Shown here piece by piece: positions 1 through 7,421 of a stretch of 64,000 nucleotides of DNA. Numbering within the stretch: position 1 is the stretch's first letter; each line of letters starts with the position of its first letter. The position numbers were made by a program, and so were the translations under genes. The DNA is from Caulobacter sp. 602-1 (GTDB lineage Bacteria > Pseudomonadota > Alphaproteobacteria > Caulobacterales > Caulobacteraceae), in assembly GCF_003931565.1 (NCBI RefSeq), contig NZ_RRYI01000008.1, positions 62,001 through 126,000 of the forward strand. Direction: 5' to 3'. Below the pieces are notes generated by a model that saw nothing but the letters and a program-made list of their open reading frames with translations, made no database searches and was not told where the DNA came from.

Positions 1-219
1 AGGCCGCATCTATCGAAAATCCAAAAACTATCGATTGGATATCTGGAAGGCCCGGACATACACCCCTTTCACGGTGAAAGTTCCAGCGTGTCTCCCCCCA
101 CCGCCGCTGGATCCCACCCCGTTGTTCCCGGTCCGCCCGCGTCTCCCCTCCCAGCGGCGCGGACCGGGACGAACCTCTCCCTTAGTGCTAAGCCCGCCCC
201 GGATCTCACGGAGCTTGCC
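1..219. other. Upstream region of ahpD
   Basis: No convincing gene was seen here. The heptamer CTATCGA occurs twice (10-16 and 28-34), and TATC-N5-GATA forms an inverted repeat at 29-41. This layout could suit a LysR-type regulator such as OxyR, which often controls ahp genes, but it does not match an OxyR consensus well. No ahpC is visible before the left edge. Confidence 0.3.
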
Positions 220-771
220 ATGTCCATTGAGGCCTTGCGCGCCCAGCTACCCGCCTACGCCAAGGACATCGGGACCAATCTGAGCGTCCTGGCCGGCGAG
301 ACCGTGTTGAGCGACCAGGCGCGCTGGGGCTGCTTTGTCGCCAGCGCCTGCGCGGTCGGCGAACCCGAGACCCTGCGGGCGATCACCATCGCCGCGCGCG
401 AGGCGGACCTGACTTCCGAGGCCTTCACGGCGGCCAAGACCGCCGCGGCGATGATGGCCATGACCAATATCTACTTCCGCGCCGTTCATCTAATGAAGGC
501 GCCCGACTACGGCGCATTGCCTTCGCGCCTGCGCATGAACCGGCTGGCCCATACCGGCGTCGAAGCCGTCGACTACGAACTCTGGTGCGTGGCCGTGTCG
601 GCGATCAACGGCTGCGGCGCCTGCCTCGACAGTCACGAGGCCGAGCTGCGGAAACGGGGCGTGGACCCTCTTCAGATCCAGGCCGCCCTGCGCATCGCCG
701 CCGTGGTTCACGCGGTGGGCCGGGTGCTGGCGGTCGAGGGGCCGGATCGTCCGCAATTTTCGGGCGTCTGA
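220..771 (+). CDS. ahpD: Alkyl hydroperoxide reductase AhpD (carboxymuconolactone-decarboxylase fold)
   Basis: The 183-residue product matches the AhpD family, helical thiol proteins that hand electrons to the peroxiredoxin AhpC. The catalytic thiol pair is visible as GCGACLDSHE, with Cys132, Cys135 and His139, the CxxC-x3-H arrangement of the family. The ATG at 220 is chosen because the family begins near there. A reading frame open from 88 adds a proline-rich, unlikely extension. The usual partner ahpC would be expected just upstream and is not in the window. Cytoplasmic peroxide defence is the inferred role. The family assignment is firm; electron donor and substrate are inferred. Confidence 0.9.
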   Translation: MSIEALRAQLPAYAKDIGTNLSVLAGETVLSDQARWGCFVASACAVGEPETLRAITIAAREADLTSEAFTAAKTAAAMMAMTNIYFRAVHLMKAPDYGALPSRLRMNRLAHTGVEAVDYELWCVAVSAINGCGACLDSHEAELRKRGVDPLQIQAALRIAAVVHAVGRVLAVEGPDRPQFSGV

Positions 772-922
772 GGCCCATCCGCGACGCCCGGTCGCGGCGC
801 GGGCCCCTCGACATTCACCTTGCCCGTAAACTAAGTTGTTAACCTCTGGGTAAGAGATTCGCGGCGTCCGCAAGGCGACCTGTCGGGTCGCGGCGGGGCC
901 GCACGGGGTGAAGGTGGGCGAT

Positions 923-2296
923 ATGAGACTGCTGTCGAAGAATCCTCGCGAGAACAAGAACGGCAAGCCGACCGTTCTTGGTGAAGTCGGCCAGGTCGAA
1001 GCCGTGCAGCACCAGATCGAATCCACCCAGGCGATCGGCCAACGCTACGAGACCATTCACGGCGGCCTCGACAGCATCGGCCGCGTGATGGAGCACCTGA
1101 AGGCCATCGAGCCGCTGATCGCCGAGATCCGCGGTCCGGTCGCCCAGGAGTTCGAAGCCCGCCGCGCGGAACATGCCGAGCTGATCGCCCTGCGCGCCAA
1201 CTACGAGCACGCCCAGCGCCAGGTCGCCCAGATCCAGGCCGAGGAACGCGAGGTCAGCGCCCGCCTGGCCGCCGCCGAGACCGCGCTTGGTGAGTCCGAC
1301 GCCCGTCGCCAGACCCAGGACGCGGCGCTGGAAGACAACGCCCTCGAGATCGACCGCCTGCGCAACGCCCTGCTGCAGTCGGATCTCAAGGTCTCCAGCC
1401 TCGACGCCAGCTTGCGCGACTCCACCGCCCGCATCGAACACCTGGTGCAGGACGTCGAGGGTCTGCGCCTCCAGGCCCAGGACATCGACACCCGTCGCGG
1501 CGACGCCGAGGCGGCGCTCGCCCGCGCCAACCAGGACAACGCCCTGCTGGGCGACGAAGTCGCGACCCTGAAAAAGCGCGTCGACCAGGCCGGCCTGGAC
1601 GTGGCCCGCCTCTCGCGCATCGAAACCGACCTTGAAGCCCAGCTGGCCGGCGAACGCGCCCGCGCGCAGGCGATCGAGAACGCCCTTTCGGCTCACCAGA
1701 CCGACAGCGGCCGCACCATCCGCAACCTGGAAAGCCAGGTCGAAGCGGCCCGCGCCGAGATCTCGGCCCTGCAGACCCGCCTGGAGACCGCCACCGGCCG
1801 CGCCGACAAGCTGGAAGAGATGAACGGCCAGATCTCGGCCCGTCTCGCCGAGTCGTCCGCGCATCAGAAGGCGGTCGAGCGCCGCGCCGGCGACCTCAAC
1901 GTCGCCCTGGAACGCGCCCTGGAACGTATCCGCACGCTGGAAGAAGATTCCGAAGGCCTGCGTCAGCGCCACGCCGGCGTCGACACCGCCCGCGCCACCG
2001 CGATCGAGCGCGCCGACCAGCTGGCCAAGAGCGCCGTCGCCCAGGAAAAGGCGATGAAGCGCGCCGAGGAACGGGCTCAGCAACTGCGCACGCGCCTCGA
2101 CGGCATGCAGGAAGCCCAGGACCAGCTCCGTCGCGAACACGAGGAAAAGGTCGCCGAACTGCAGGCCACGATCGAGCGCCTCACCTCGGAAGCCGCCCTG
2201 GCCGAAGGCGCCCTGGAAGCGGCTCGCCGCGACCGAGCGCGCCTGCAGATGGCCCTGCTGGGCGCATCGGACGAGGGCATGGCCGAGAGCGCCTGA
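923..2296 (+). CDS. creS: Crescentin, intermediate-filament-like cell curvature protein
   Basis: The 457-residue product begins MRLLSKNPRENKNGK and is almost one continuous coiled coil from about residue 80 to 440, rich in Ala, Glu, Arg, Gln and Leu heptads. Its length and its head, rod and tail sequence match remembered C. crescentus crescentin (457 residues) closely. Crescentin polymerises under the membrane on the inner curve of the cell and makes the cell crescent-shaped. The basic head binds the membrane/MreB system. The ATG at 923 gives the known N-terminus; the GTG at 908 would add five residues. The gene stands alone between ahpD and a convergent SRPBCC gene and ends at a hairpin terminator. 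It implies a curved Caulobacter host. Confidence 0.96.
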   Translation: MRLLSKNPRENKNGKPTVLGEVGQVEAVQHQIESTQAIGQRYETIHGGLDSIGRVMEHLKAIEPLIAEIRGPVAQEFEARRAEHAELIALRANYEHAQRQVAQIQAEEREVSARLAAAETALGESDARRQTQDAALEDNALEIDRLRNALLQSDLKVSSLDASLRDSTARIEHLVQDVEGLRLQAQDIDTRRGDAEAALARANQDNALLGDEVATLKKRVDQAGLDVARLSRIETDLEAQLAGERARAQAIENALSAHQTDSGRTIRNLESQVEAARAEISALQTRLETATGRADKLEEMNGQISARLAESSAHQKAVERRAGDLNVALERALERIRTLEEDSEGLRQRHAGVDTARATAIERADQLAKSAVAQEKAMKRAEERAQQLRTRLDGMQEAQDQLRREHEEKVAELQATIERLTSEAALAEGALEAARRDRARLQMALLGASDEGMAESA

Positions 2297-2317
2297 GCCT
2301 CGCAGCCCTGAAGGACC

Positions 2318-2352
2318 AAAGCCCGCCGACCGACCGGTCCGGCGAGCTTTTT
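2318..2352 (+). terminator. Rho-independent terminator after creS
   Basis: AAAGC-C-CGCCG pairs with CGGCG-A-GCTTT, with one opposed mismatch, and is followed by a T tract at 2348-2352. It lies between the convergent creS and the minus-strand SRPBCC gene, so it may serve both. Confidence 0.65.
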
Positions 2353-2357
2353 CTTGC

Positions 2358-2879
2358 CTATTTCGCTTCGGCCGCCGCCTTCAGCCCAGCCATCTGCTGG
2401 CCCAGCACGCCGTCCACCGGCGCGGCGATCTTGTCCAGGCCGCCCTTGAAATAGCCGCCGACGTCGTAGGTGACGGTCACCGTCGTCTGACCGTCCTTCT
2501 CGGCGAGCAGGAAGGTCAGCGCCCCGCTGGCGCCGGAGCTCTGCATCGGGCCGAGCGCGCCGACCAGCACCAGCTTGCGGCCCGGCTCGGCGTTGACCGT
2601 CGTCATGTGCAGCGCCGAGCCGCCGTTGGGCAGCCGCTCGCAGAAGCAGCCGCCCGAGGCCGCGCCCAGCGACAGGTTGGCGGCCGAACCCGACCAGGTG
2701 TGGGCCGAGGCCCACCATTTCGAAGGCTGGACCAGCGTCGCCCAGACGGCGCCGGCGGGCGCGGCGATGACGACCTGACGCCGGACCTCGAATCCGTTGG
2801 GCTGGGCGTCCACGACCTCGGCGCGCGCCGAGCCGGCGACCAGCAGCGCAAGGGCGATGGCGGCGATCTTCGTCTTCAT
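2358..2879 (-). CDS. Exported SRPBCC/START-like domain protein
   Basis: The 173-residue product starts with a Sec signal peptide (MKTKIAAIALALLVAGSARA, likely cut after residue 20). The rest resembles the SRPBCC (polyketide cyclase / activator of Hsp90-like) fold: an N-terminal strand FEVRRQVVIAAPAGAVWATL, a middle beta sheet, and a C-terminal helix with DKIAAPVDGVLGQQMAGL. Such proteins bind hydrophobic ligands in a cavity. The ligand cannot be told from sequence. The start is the ATG before the signal peptide. The neighbouring TraB/GumN gene lies 68 bp upstream on the same strand, so the two may be co-transcribed. Periplasmic location is inferred. Confidence 0.75.
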   Translation of the reverse strand: MKTKIAAIALALLVAGSARAEVVDAQPNGFEVRRQVVIAAPAGAVWATLVQPSKWWASAHTWSGSAANLSLGAASGGCFCERLPNGGSALHMTTVNAEPGRKLVLVGALGPMQSSGASGALTFLLAEKDGQTTVTVTYDVGGYFKGGLDKIAAPVDGVLGQQMAGLKAAAEAK

Positions 2880-2947
2880 GAGGGGTCCCTCTCTGGCCAA
2901 GGTTGAGGGCAGGGGCGGGCGGGCGTCAACGCCCGCTCTTCGTCGTC

Positions 2948-3919
2948 CTATTCGACGGGCGAGCTCACCGTCGCGCCGCCGGCCTTCAGCCTGTCCAGCA
3001 CGCCGTTGGCCGGCAGCAGAAAGCCGAGATCGACCACCGCCACCGTGACGCCGGGACGCTTCAGCGCGTCGGTCATGGCGTCGGTCGTCTGGGCGACGCC
3101 CTTCTCCAGCAGCGCTGGACCGCCGGGCGCGCGCAGCAGGCAGCGCTGGGCGCCGCTGGCGCGATAGCGGGCGCGGACAGAGCCCAGATCGCCCTGCGCC
3201 CAATCCTGGCCGATCGTGGTGGAATGGGCCCCGTCATAGGCGATCTCGTCCAGCGCCACCCGCAGGCAGTAGAGCTGGTCCTCGGGCGAGAGCTTGGAGA
3301 CGATCGAGGTCACCGCGCTCATCCGGTACTGTCCGACCGACTTGACCTTCAGCTTGCGGGCCTTGGCCATGCGCTCGACCGTGCTGACCGGCTTGGCTTC
3401 GGAGAGGCCCGCCGCCTGGCGGAAATCCGACAGCAGCAGGAAGCCGGCCACGCCCGGCTTCCAGTTCTTGTACTCGCCCGCTCCCTTGCGGGCCTGATTG
3501 CGGGACTCCACGAAGCGCGCCTTCAGGTCGGGCGGCAGCTGGTCTTCCAAGTTCTTGCCCATCGGCTGGCGCAGCCCGCCGCCGAAGCTGAGGATGAAAC
3601 CCGCCGCCTGGGTGACGCCGACCGCCGCCTGGGGCGGAACCAGCACCAGGCTGGCCTTGTCCAGCGCCTTGTTCAGGCGCGGGCTTTCCCATTTCAGCTG
3701 ATGGGGCAGGGGAGCGGCCGAGCCGAGAATGTAGAGCTTGGCCCCGTCCTTCTCGACCAGCCAGATCGCCGGCCCCTTGGGCTTGGCCACCACGGTCAGC
3801 TCGGCGACCACAGCGCTTTCGTCCTGGGCCGGGGCCTGGCCGAGCTCGACCACGGGCGGCGGGGGAATGGTTTGACCGGCGAGAAGCAGGGACAGGGCCA
3901 GAACGGCGGACGCGACCAT
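2948..3919 (-). CDS. TraB/GumN family exported protein
   Basis: The 323-residue product has a hydrophobic N-terminus (MVASAVLALSLLLAGQ) and then the TraB/GumN signature: GPAIWLVEKDGAKLYILGSA, then LNKALDKASLVLVPPQ. The family is related to Tiki metalloprotease-like folds. Most bacterial members have no proven function. Here the GSxH-type motif reads GSAAPLP, so the usual His after Gly-Ser is absent. The equivalent of the catalytic Glu in the ALVxE strand reads VLVPPQ. A metal-dependent activity is therefore doubtful. The ATG at 3919 directly precedes the signal sequence; upstream codons add an unlikely stretch. Confidence 0.78.
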   Translation of the reverse strand: MVASAVLALSLLLAGQTIPPPPVVELGQAPAQDESAVVAELTVVAKPKGPAIWLVEKDGAKLYILGSAAPLPHQLKWESPRLNKALDKASLVLVPPQAAVGVTQAAGFILSFGGGLRQPMGKNLEDQLPPDLKARFVESRNQARKGAGEYKNWKPGVAGFLLLSDFRQAAGLSEAKPVSTVERMAKARKLKVKSVGQYRMSAVTSIVSKLSPEDQLYCLRVALDEIAYDGAHSTTIGQDWAQGDLGSVRARYRASGAQRCLLRAPGGPALLEKGVAQTTDAMTDALKRPGVTVAVVDLGFLLPANGVLDRLKAGGATVSSPVE

Positions 3920-3989
3920 CGAAACTCCTTCAGCCCCCGAGCCCATTTAGCCCTTCTCCCGTGGCGGGAGAAGGGCTTGGGTCAGGCGC

Positions 3990-6116
3990 CTAAGCGCCCG
4001 CCGGGACCGGGAAGCCGCGCTTGCGCATCAAGGCTCCGATCTTCACGTCGCGGCCGCGGAAGGCGCGGAACTGGTCGACGGGGTCGACCGTGTTGCCCTT
4101 CGACATGATCGTCTCGTAGAGGCGCTTGGCGGTCGGCTTGTCGTAGAAGCCGCCGGGCGCCTGCTCGAAGGCCTCGGCGACGTCGGCGGTCAGGGTGTCG
4201 GCCCACAGATAGCTGTAGTAGCCGGCCGAATAGCCGTCGCCGGAGAACACATGCCCGAACTGCGGGGTGCGGTGACGCATGACGATCTCGTGCGGCATGT
4301 TCAGCTTGGCCAGCTCCTCGCGCTCGAACTTGTCCGGGTCGATGTCGACGTCGCCGGCAAGGTGCAGCTTCATGTCGATCAGGGCCGAGGCCAGATATTC
4401 GGTCGTGCCGAAGCCCTCGCCGAACTTGCCGGCGGCCTCGATCTTGTCGACCAGGGCCTGCGGGATCGGCTTGTCCGTCTGGTAGTGCAGGGCGAACTGG
4501 TTCAGCACCTGCGGCGTCGGCAGCCAGTGCTCGTTCAGCTGGCTAGGGAACTCGACATAGTCGCGCGCCACGGCCGTGCCCGACACCGACGGATAGGTGG
4601 CGTTGGCGTTCAGACCATGCAGGGCGTGGCCGAACTCGTGGAACAGGGTGGTGGCGTCGTCCCACGAGATCAGCAGCGGCTCGCCCGGCTTGCCCTTGAT
4701 GAAGTTGGAGTTGTTGGAGACGATCGTGGTGATCTCGCCCTTGAACCGCTCCTGGGTGCGATAGGCGTTCATCCAGGCGCCCGAACGCTTGCCGGGGCGG
4801 GCATAGGGGTCGAAGTACCACAGGCCCACATGCTTGCCGGCGCGGGTCACCTCATAGACGGTGATGTCCTCGTGATAGACGGGGATGCCGGAAAGCTTCT
4901 TGAATTCAAAGCCGTAGAGCTGGCCCGAGGCCCAGAACATGCCCTCGCGCAGCTTGTCGAGCTGCAGGTACGGCTTCACCTCGTTCATATCGAGGTCGTA
5001 CTTCGCCTTGCGGACCTTCTCGGCGTAGTACCGGTAGTCCCAAGGCTCCAGCTTGAACCCGCCGCCCTCCTTGTCGATGATCGCCTGCATGTCGGCGACG
5101 TCGATGGCGACCTGGGCGATGGCCGGCTGCCAGACAGCTTCCATCAGGCCCATGGCGTTCTCGGGCGTCTTGGCCATGGCGTCCTCGAGGCGCCAGTGGG
5201 CATGGGTCTTGTAGCCCAGCAGTTTGGCCCGCTCGGCGCGCAGCTTCAGGATCTTGCTGATGATGGCGTTGTTGTCGGTCGCGCCGCCATTGTCGCCGCG
5301 GTTGACAAAGGCCCGCCAGACCTTCTCGCGGGCGGCGCGCACCGGGCTCTCGGTCAGGAACGGGTCGACGCTGGAGCGGGTGTTCACGACGATGAACTTG
5401 CCCGGCAGCTTGCGCGACTCCGCGTTCGAAGCCGCGGCGGCCTTCAGGCCATCCGGCAGGCCGGCCAGGTCGGCGTCGCTCAGCTCGATCCAGGTGTTCT
5501 CGTCGGCCAGCAGGTTCTGGCTGAACTTGGTGTAGAGGCCGGCCAGCTCGGTGTTGATCGCGCCGACGCGGGCCTTGGCCTCGGGCGACAGCTTGGCGCC
5601 GGCGCGCACGAAGTTGGTGTAGTAGATCCACAGCACGCGCTGCTGCTCGGGCGTCAGCTTGGCCTTGTCCGGCGAATTGTAGACCGCCTCGATGCGGGCG
5701 AAGAGCGCGGCGTTCTGATTGACCTTGTCGCTGTGCGCCGAGAGCTTGGGATCCATCTCCTCTTCGACGACCTGGAACTCCGGCGTGCTCATGTTCGAGC
5801 CCCAGATGTAATAGTAGGTCGACACCGCGTTCAGCATCCGTCCGGCGTCTTCCAGCGCGCCGATCGTGTTGTCGAAGGTCGGCGCGGCCTTGTTGGCGGT
5901 GATCGCGTCGATCTCGGCCAGGTTCTTGGCCATGGCCGTTTCCAGGGCCGGCTTGAAGTCGGCGACCTTGACCTTGTCGAAGGCCGGCACGCCGCCGTAG
6001 GGGCCGACCCACTTCTGGGTCATGGGGTTCGCGCCTTGGGCCATGGACAAACTCGGATTGAGGGCGGCGACCGCGCCGGTGGCGGCGGCCGAGGCCAGGA
6101 ATGTACGACGTTGCAC
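3990..6116 (-). CDS. dcp: M3 family zinc metallopeptidase, Dcp-type, Tat-exported
   Basis: The product of about 708 residues belongs to peptidase family M3 (peptidyl-dipeptidase Dcp / oligopeptidase A). The zinc motif HEFGHALHG lies near residue 494, preceded by the family context DDATTLF. The N-terminus reads QRRTFLASAAATGA, a twin-arginine signal, which suggests periplasmic export as a folded metalloenzyme. The start is placed at a GTG (6116) with GGAG seven bases upstream. Upstream in-frame codons exist but would put the Tat signal internally. The role is degrading short peptides by removing C-terminal dipeptides. murI is divergent, with 134 bp between the starts. Confidence 0.9.
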   Translation of the reverse strand: MQRRTFLASAAATGAVAALNPSLSMAQGANPMTQKWVGPYGGVPAFDKVKVADFKPALETAMAKNLAEIDAITANKAAPTFDNTIGALEDAGRMLNAVSTYYYIWGSNMSTPEFQVVEEEMDPKLSAHSDKVNQNAALFARIEAVYNSPDKAKLTPEQQRVLWIYYTNFVRAGAKLSPEAKARVGAINTELAGLYTKFSQNLLADENTWIELSDADLAGLPDGLKAAAASNAESRKLPGKFIVVNTRSSVDPFLTESPVRAAREKVWRAFVNRGDNGGATDNNAIISKILKLRAERAKLLGYKTHAHWRLEDAMAKTPENAMGLMEAVWQPAIAQVAIDVADMQAIIDKEGGGFKLEPWDYRYYAEKVRKAKYDLDMNEVKPYLQLDKLREGMFWASGQLYGFEFKKLSGIPVYHEDITVYEVTRAGKHVGLWYFDPYARPGKRSGAWMNAYRTQERFKGEITTIVSNNSNFIKGKPGEPLLISWDDATTLFHEFGHALHGLNANATYPSVSGTAVARDYVEFPSQLNEHWLPTPQVLNQFALHYQTDKPIPQALVDKIEAAGKFGEGFGTTEYLASALIDMKLHLAGDVDIDPDKFEREELAKLNMPHEIVMRHRTPQFGHVFSGDGYSAGYYSYLWADTLTADVAEAFEQAPGGFYDKPTAKRLYETIMSKGNTVDPVDQFRAFRGRDVKIGALMRKRGFPVPAGA

Positions 6117-6250
6117 GGAGTGTCTCCGGTGAAGATTTGGAAGCGACCCTAACAAGGTTCCCGGGCGTGTCACATGACAGGCGCGTAACCTTTCTGGAAC
6201 CGCGCCCAGTCCCGTGGACGACGCACGCTTTGACGGCTACAGCTTGGCCC

Positions 6251-7099
6251 ATGATCGGCGTCTTCGACTCCGGCGTGGGCGGCCTCTCGGTCCACCGCGC
6301 CCTCGTGCAGCGTCTGCCCCAGGCGGACTTCATCTATCTGGCAGACCAGGCCCACGCGCCCTATGGCGTGCGCACCGGCGAGGACATCGTCGAGCTGACC
6401 AAGGCCGGCTGCATCCGCCTGTTCGACCGCGGCGCCAGCCTGGTGGTCCTGGCCTGCAACACCGCCTCGGCCATCGCGTTGCGCCGCCTGCAGCAGACCT
6501 GGCTGCCGGGCTACCGCAAGGACATCGGCCGGCCGGTCAACATCCTGGGCATCATCGTGCCGACCATCGAAAAGGCCACCGGCCTGCCGTGGGAGCACGA
6601 GGCCGAGCGGCGCGGCGAAAAGGTCGAGCAACTGGACATCCTGGGCGTCTTCGCCACACCGGCCACGGTCCGCTCGCGCGTCTACGAAATCGAGATCGAC
6701 AAGCGCAAACAGGACCTGGCGGTGTTCTCCGAGGCCTGCCCGGAGCTCGTGCCCCTGATCGAGGGCGACGCCTCGGTGGTCGAGCTGGCCAAGGCGGTCG
6801 AGAGCCACGTCGAGACCCTGAAGACCCGCATCGGCCGCTATCCGCACCGCGTGGTGCTGGGCTGCACCCATTACGAGATCATCGCCGACCTGTTCCGCGC
6901 CGCCCTGCCGGCCGGCACCCCGCTGATCCAGCAGCCCGAGGCCACCGCCGACGCGCTGGAGCTCTATCTGCAGCGCCACCCCGACTATGATCCGGGGACG
7001 GGCGGCGGCCGCGTCTTCCTGACTACGGGAACGCCGGGCCCGCAGAACGGTCTGGTCCAAAGCTTCTGGGGCGCCCCGCTGGCGTTCGAGGCGGCCTAA
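6251..7099 (+). CDS. murI: Glutamate racemase
   Basis: The 282-residue product makes D-glutamate for peptidoglycan in the cytoplasm. It shows FDSGVGGLSVHRAL at the N-terminus. The two catalytic cysteines appear as LACNTASA (Cys69) and LGCTHYE (Cys205). Length fits the family. The ATG at 6251 puts MIGVFDSG at the true N-terminus; an open frame upstream is not conserved-looking. It stands alone, divergent from the M3 peptidase. Unlike many MurI, it has an insertion between residues 100 and 140 (around PWEHEAERRGEKVEQ). Confidence 0.93.
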   Translation: MIGVFDSGVGGLSVHRALVQRLPQADFIYLADQAHAPYGVRTGEDIVELTKAGCIRLFDRGASLVVLACNTASAIALRRLQQTWLPGYRKDIGRPVNILGIIVPTIEKATGLPWEHEAERRGEKVEQLDILGVFATPATVRSRVYEIEIDKRKQDLAVFSEACPELVPLIEGDASVVELAKAVESHVETLKTRIGRYPHRVVLGCTHYEIIADLFRAALPAGTPLIQQPEATADALELYLQRHPDYDPGTGGGRVFLTTGTPGPQNGLVQSFWGAPLAFEAA

Positions 7100-7143
7100 T
7101 ATCCAGCCTTAGGTCACCCCGCGTCCTGGTTCCGTGGCTGGTG

Positions 7144-7299
7144 ATGGGCTTGACCTACTTGCCGTGGACGACGTTCGCGGCGCCGCCGGCCTTCGTAAAC
7201 TCGCCATGGGTGTTCGTCTGCGGGATCGGTTTGTTCTGGGCGATGTATTTCGCGTGGCCTCTAGCTGAGCGCGCGTTCGCGAAGCTCCGCCGCCCCTGA
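7144..7299 (+). CDS. Small single-pass membrane protein, unknown
   Basis: This 51-codon reading frame encodes MGLTYLPWTTFAAPP followed by a hydrophobic helix (WVFVCGIGLFWAMYFAWPLA) and a basic tail ending KLRRP. Codon use is G/C-ended at most positions, as in neighbouring genes, and the topology fits a small inner-membrane protein with a cytoplasmic C-terminus. A GTG directly before the ATG is an alternative start. No strong ribosome site is visible. It lies between murI and ftsK on the same strand. I do not recognise a family. Comparative conservation is the deciding test. Confidence 0.45.
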   Translation: MGLTYLPWTTFAAPPAFVNSPWVFVCGIGLFWAMYFAWPLAERAFAKLRRP

Positions 7300-7333
7300 C
7301 CGCGACGTTGTGAATCATTTCCTGACGAACGCC

Positions 7334-7348
7334 GTAAACGCCTCTTAA
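7334..7348. promoter_or_regulatory. Near-consensus CtrA box upstream of ftsK
   Basis: GTAA-ACGCCTC-TTAA followed by C matches the CtrA consensus TTAA-N7-TTAAC in all but the first base. It lies 74 bases before the ftsK start. A GAATC site, a possible CcrM GANTC methylation site, is nearby at about 7312. Control of ftsK by the cell-cycle circuit is inferred. Confidence 0.5.
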
Positions 7349-7421
7349 CGCTCTTCGGGCACAACATCGCGGTTCGACCCCTTCCACGGGTCCACGCGAC
7401 GAGTTGAGTTCGGAGACTTTC

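Noticed and set aside
772..922. CtrA box before creS
   Set aside because: A TTAAC half-site is present (about 840), but a partner at seven-base spacing is absent.
4251..6152. 633-residue open frame antisense to the M3 peptidase
   Set aside because: The peptidase strand has the zinc motif and Tat signal; this frame has no recognisable fold.
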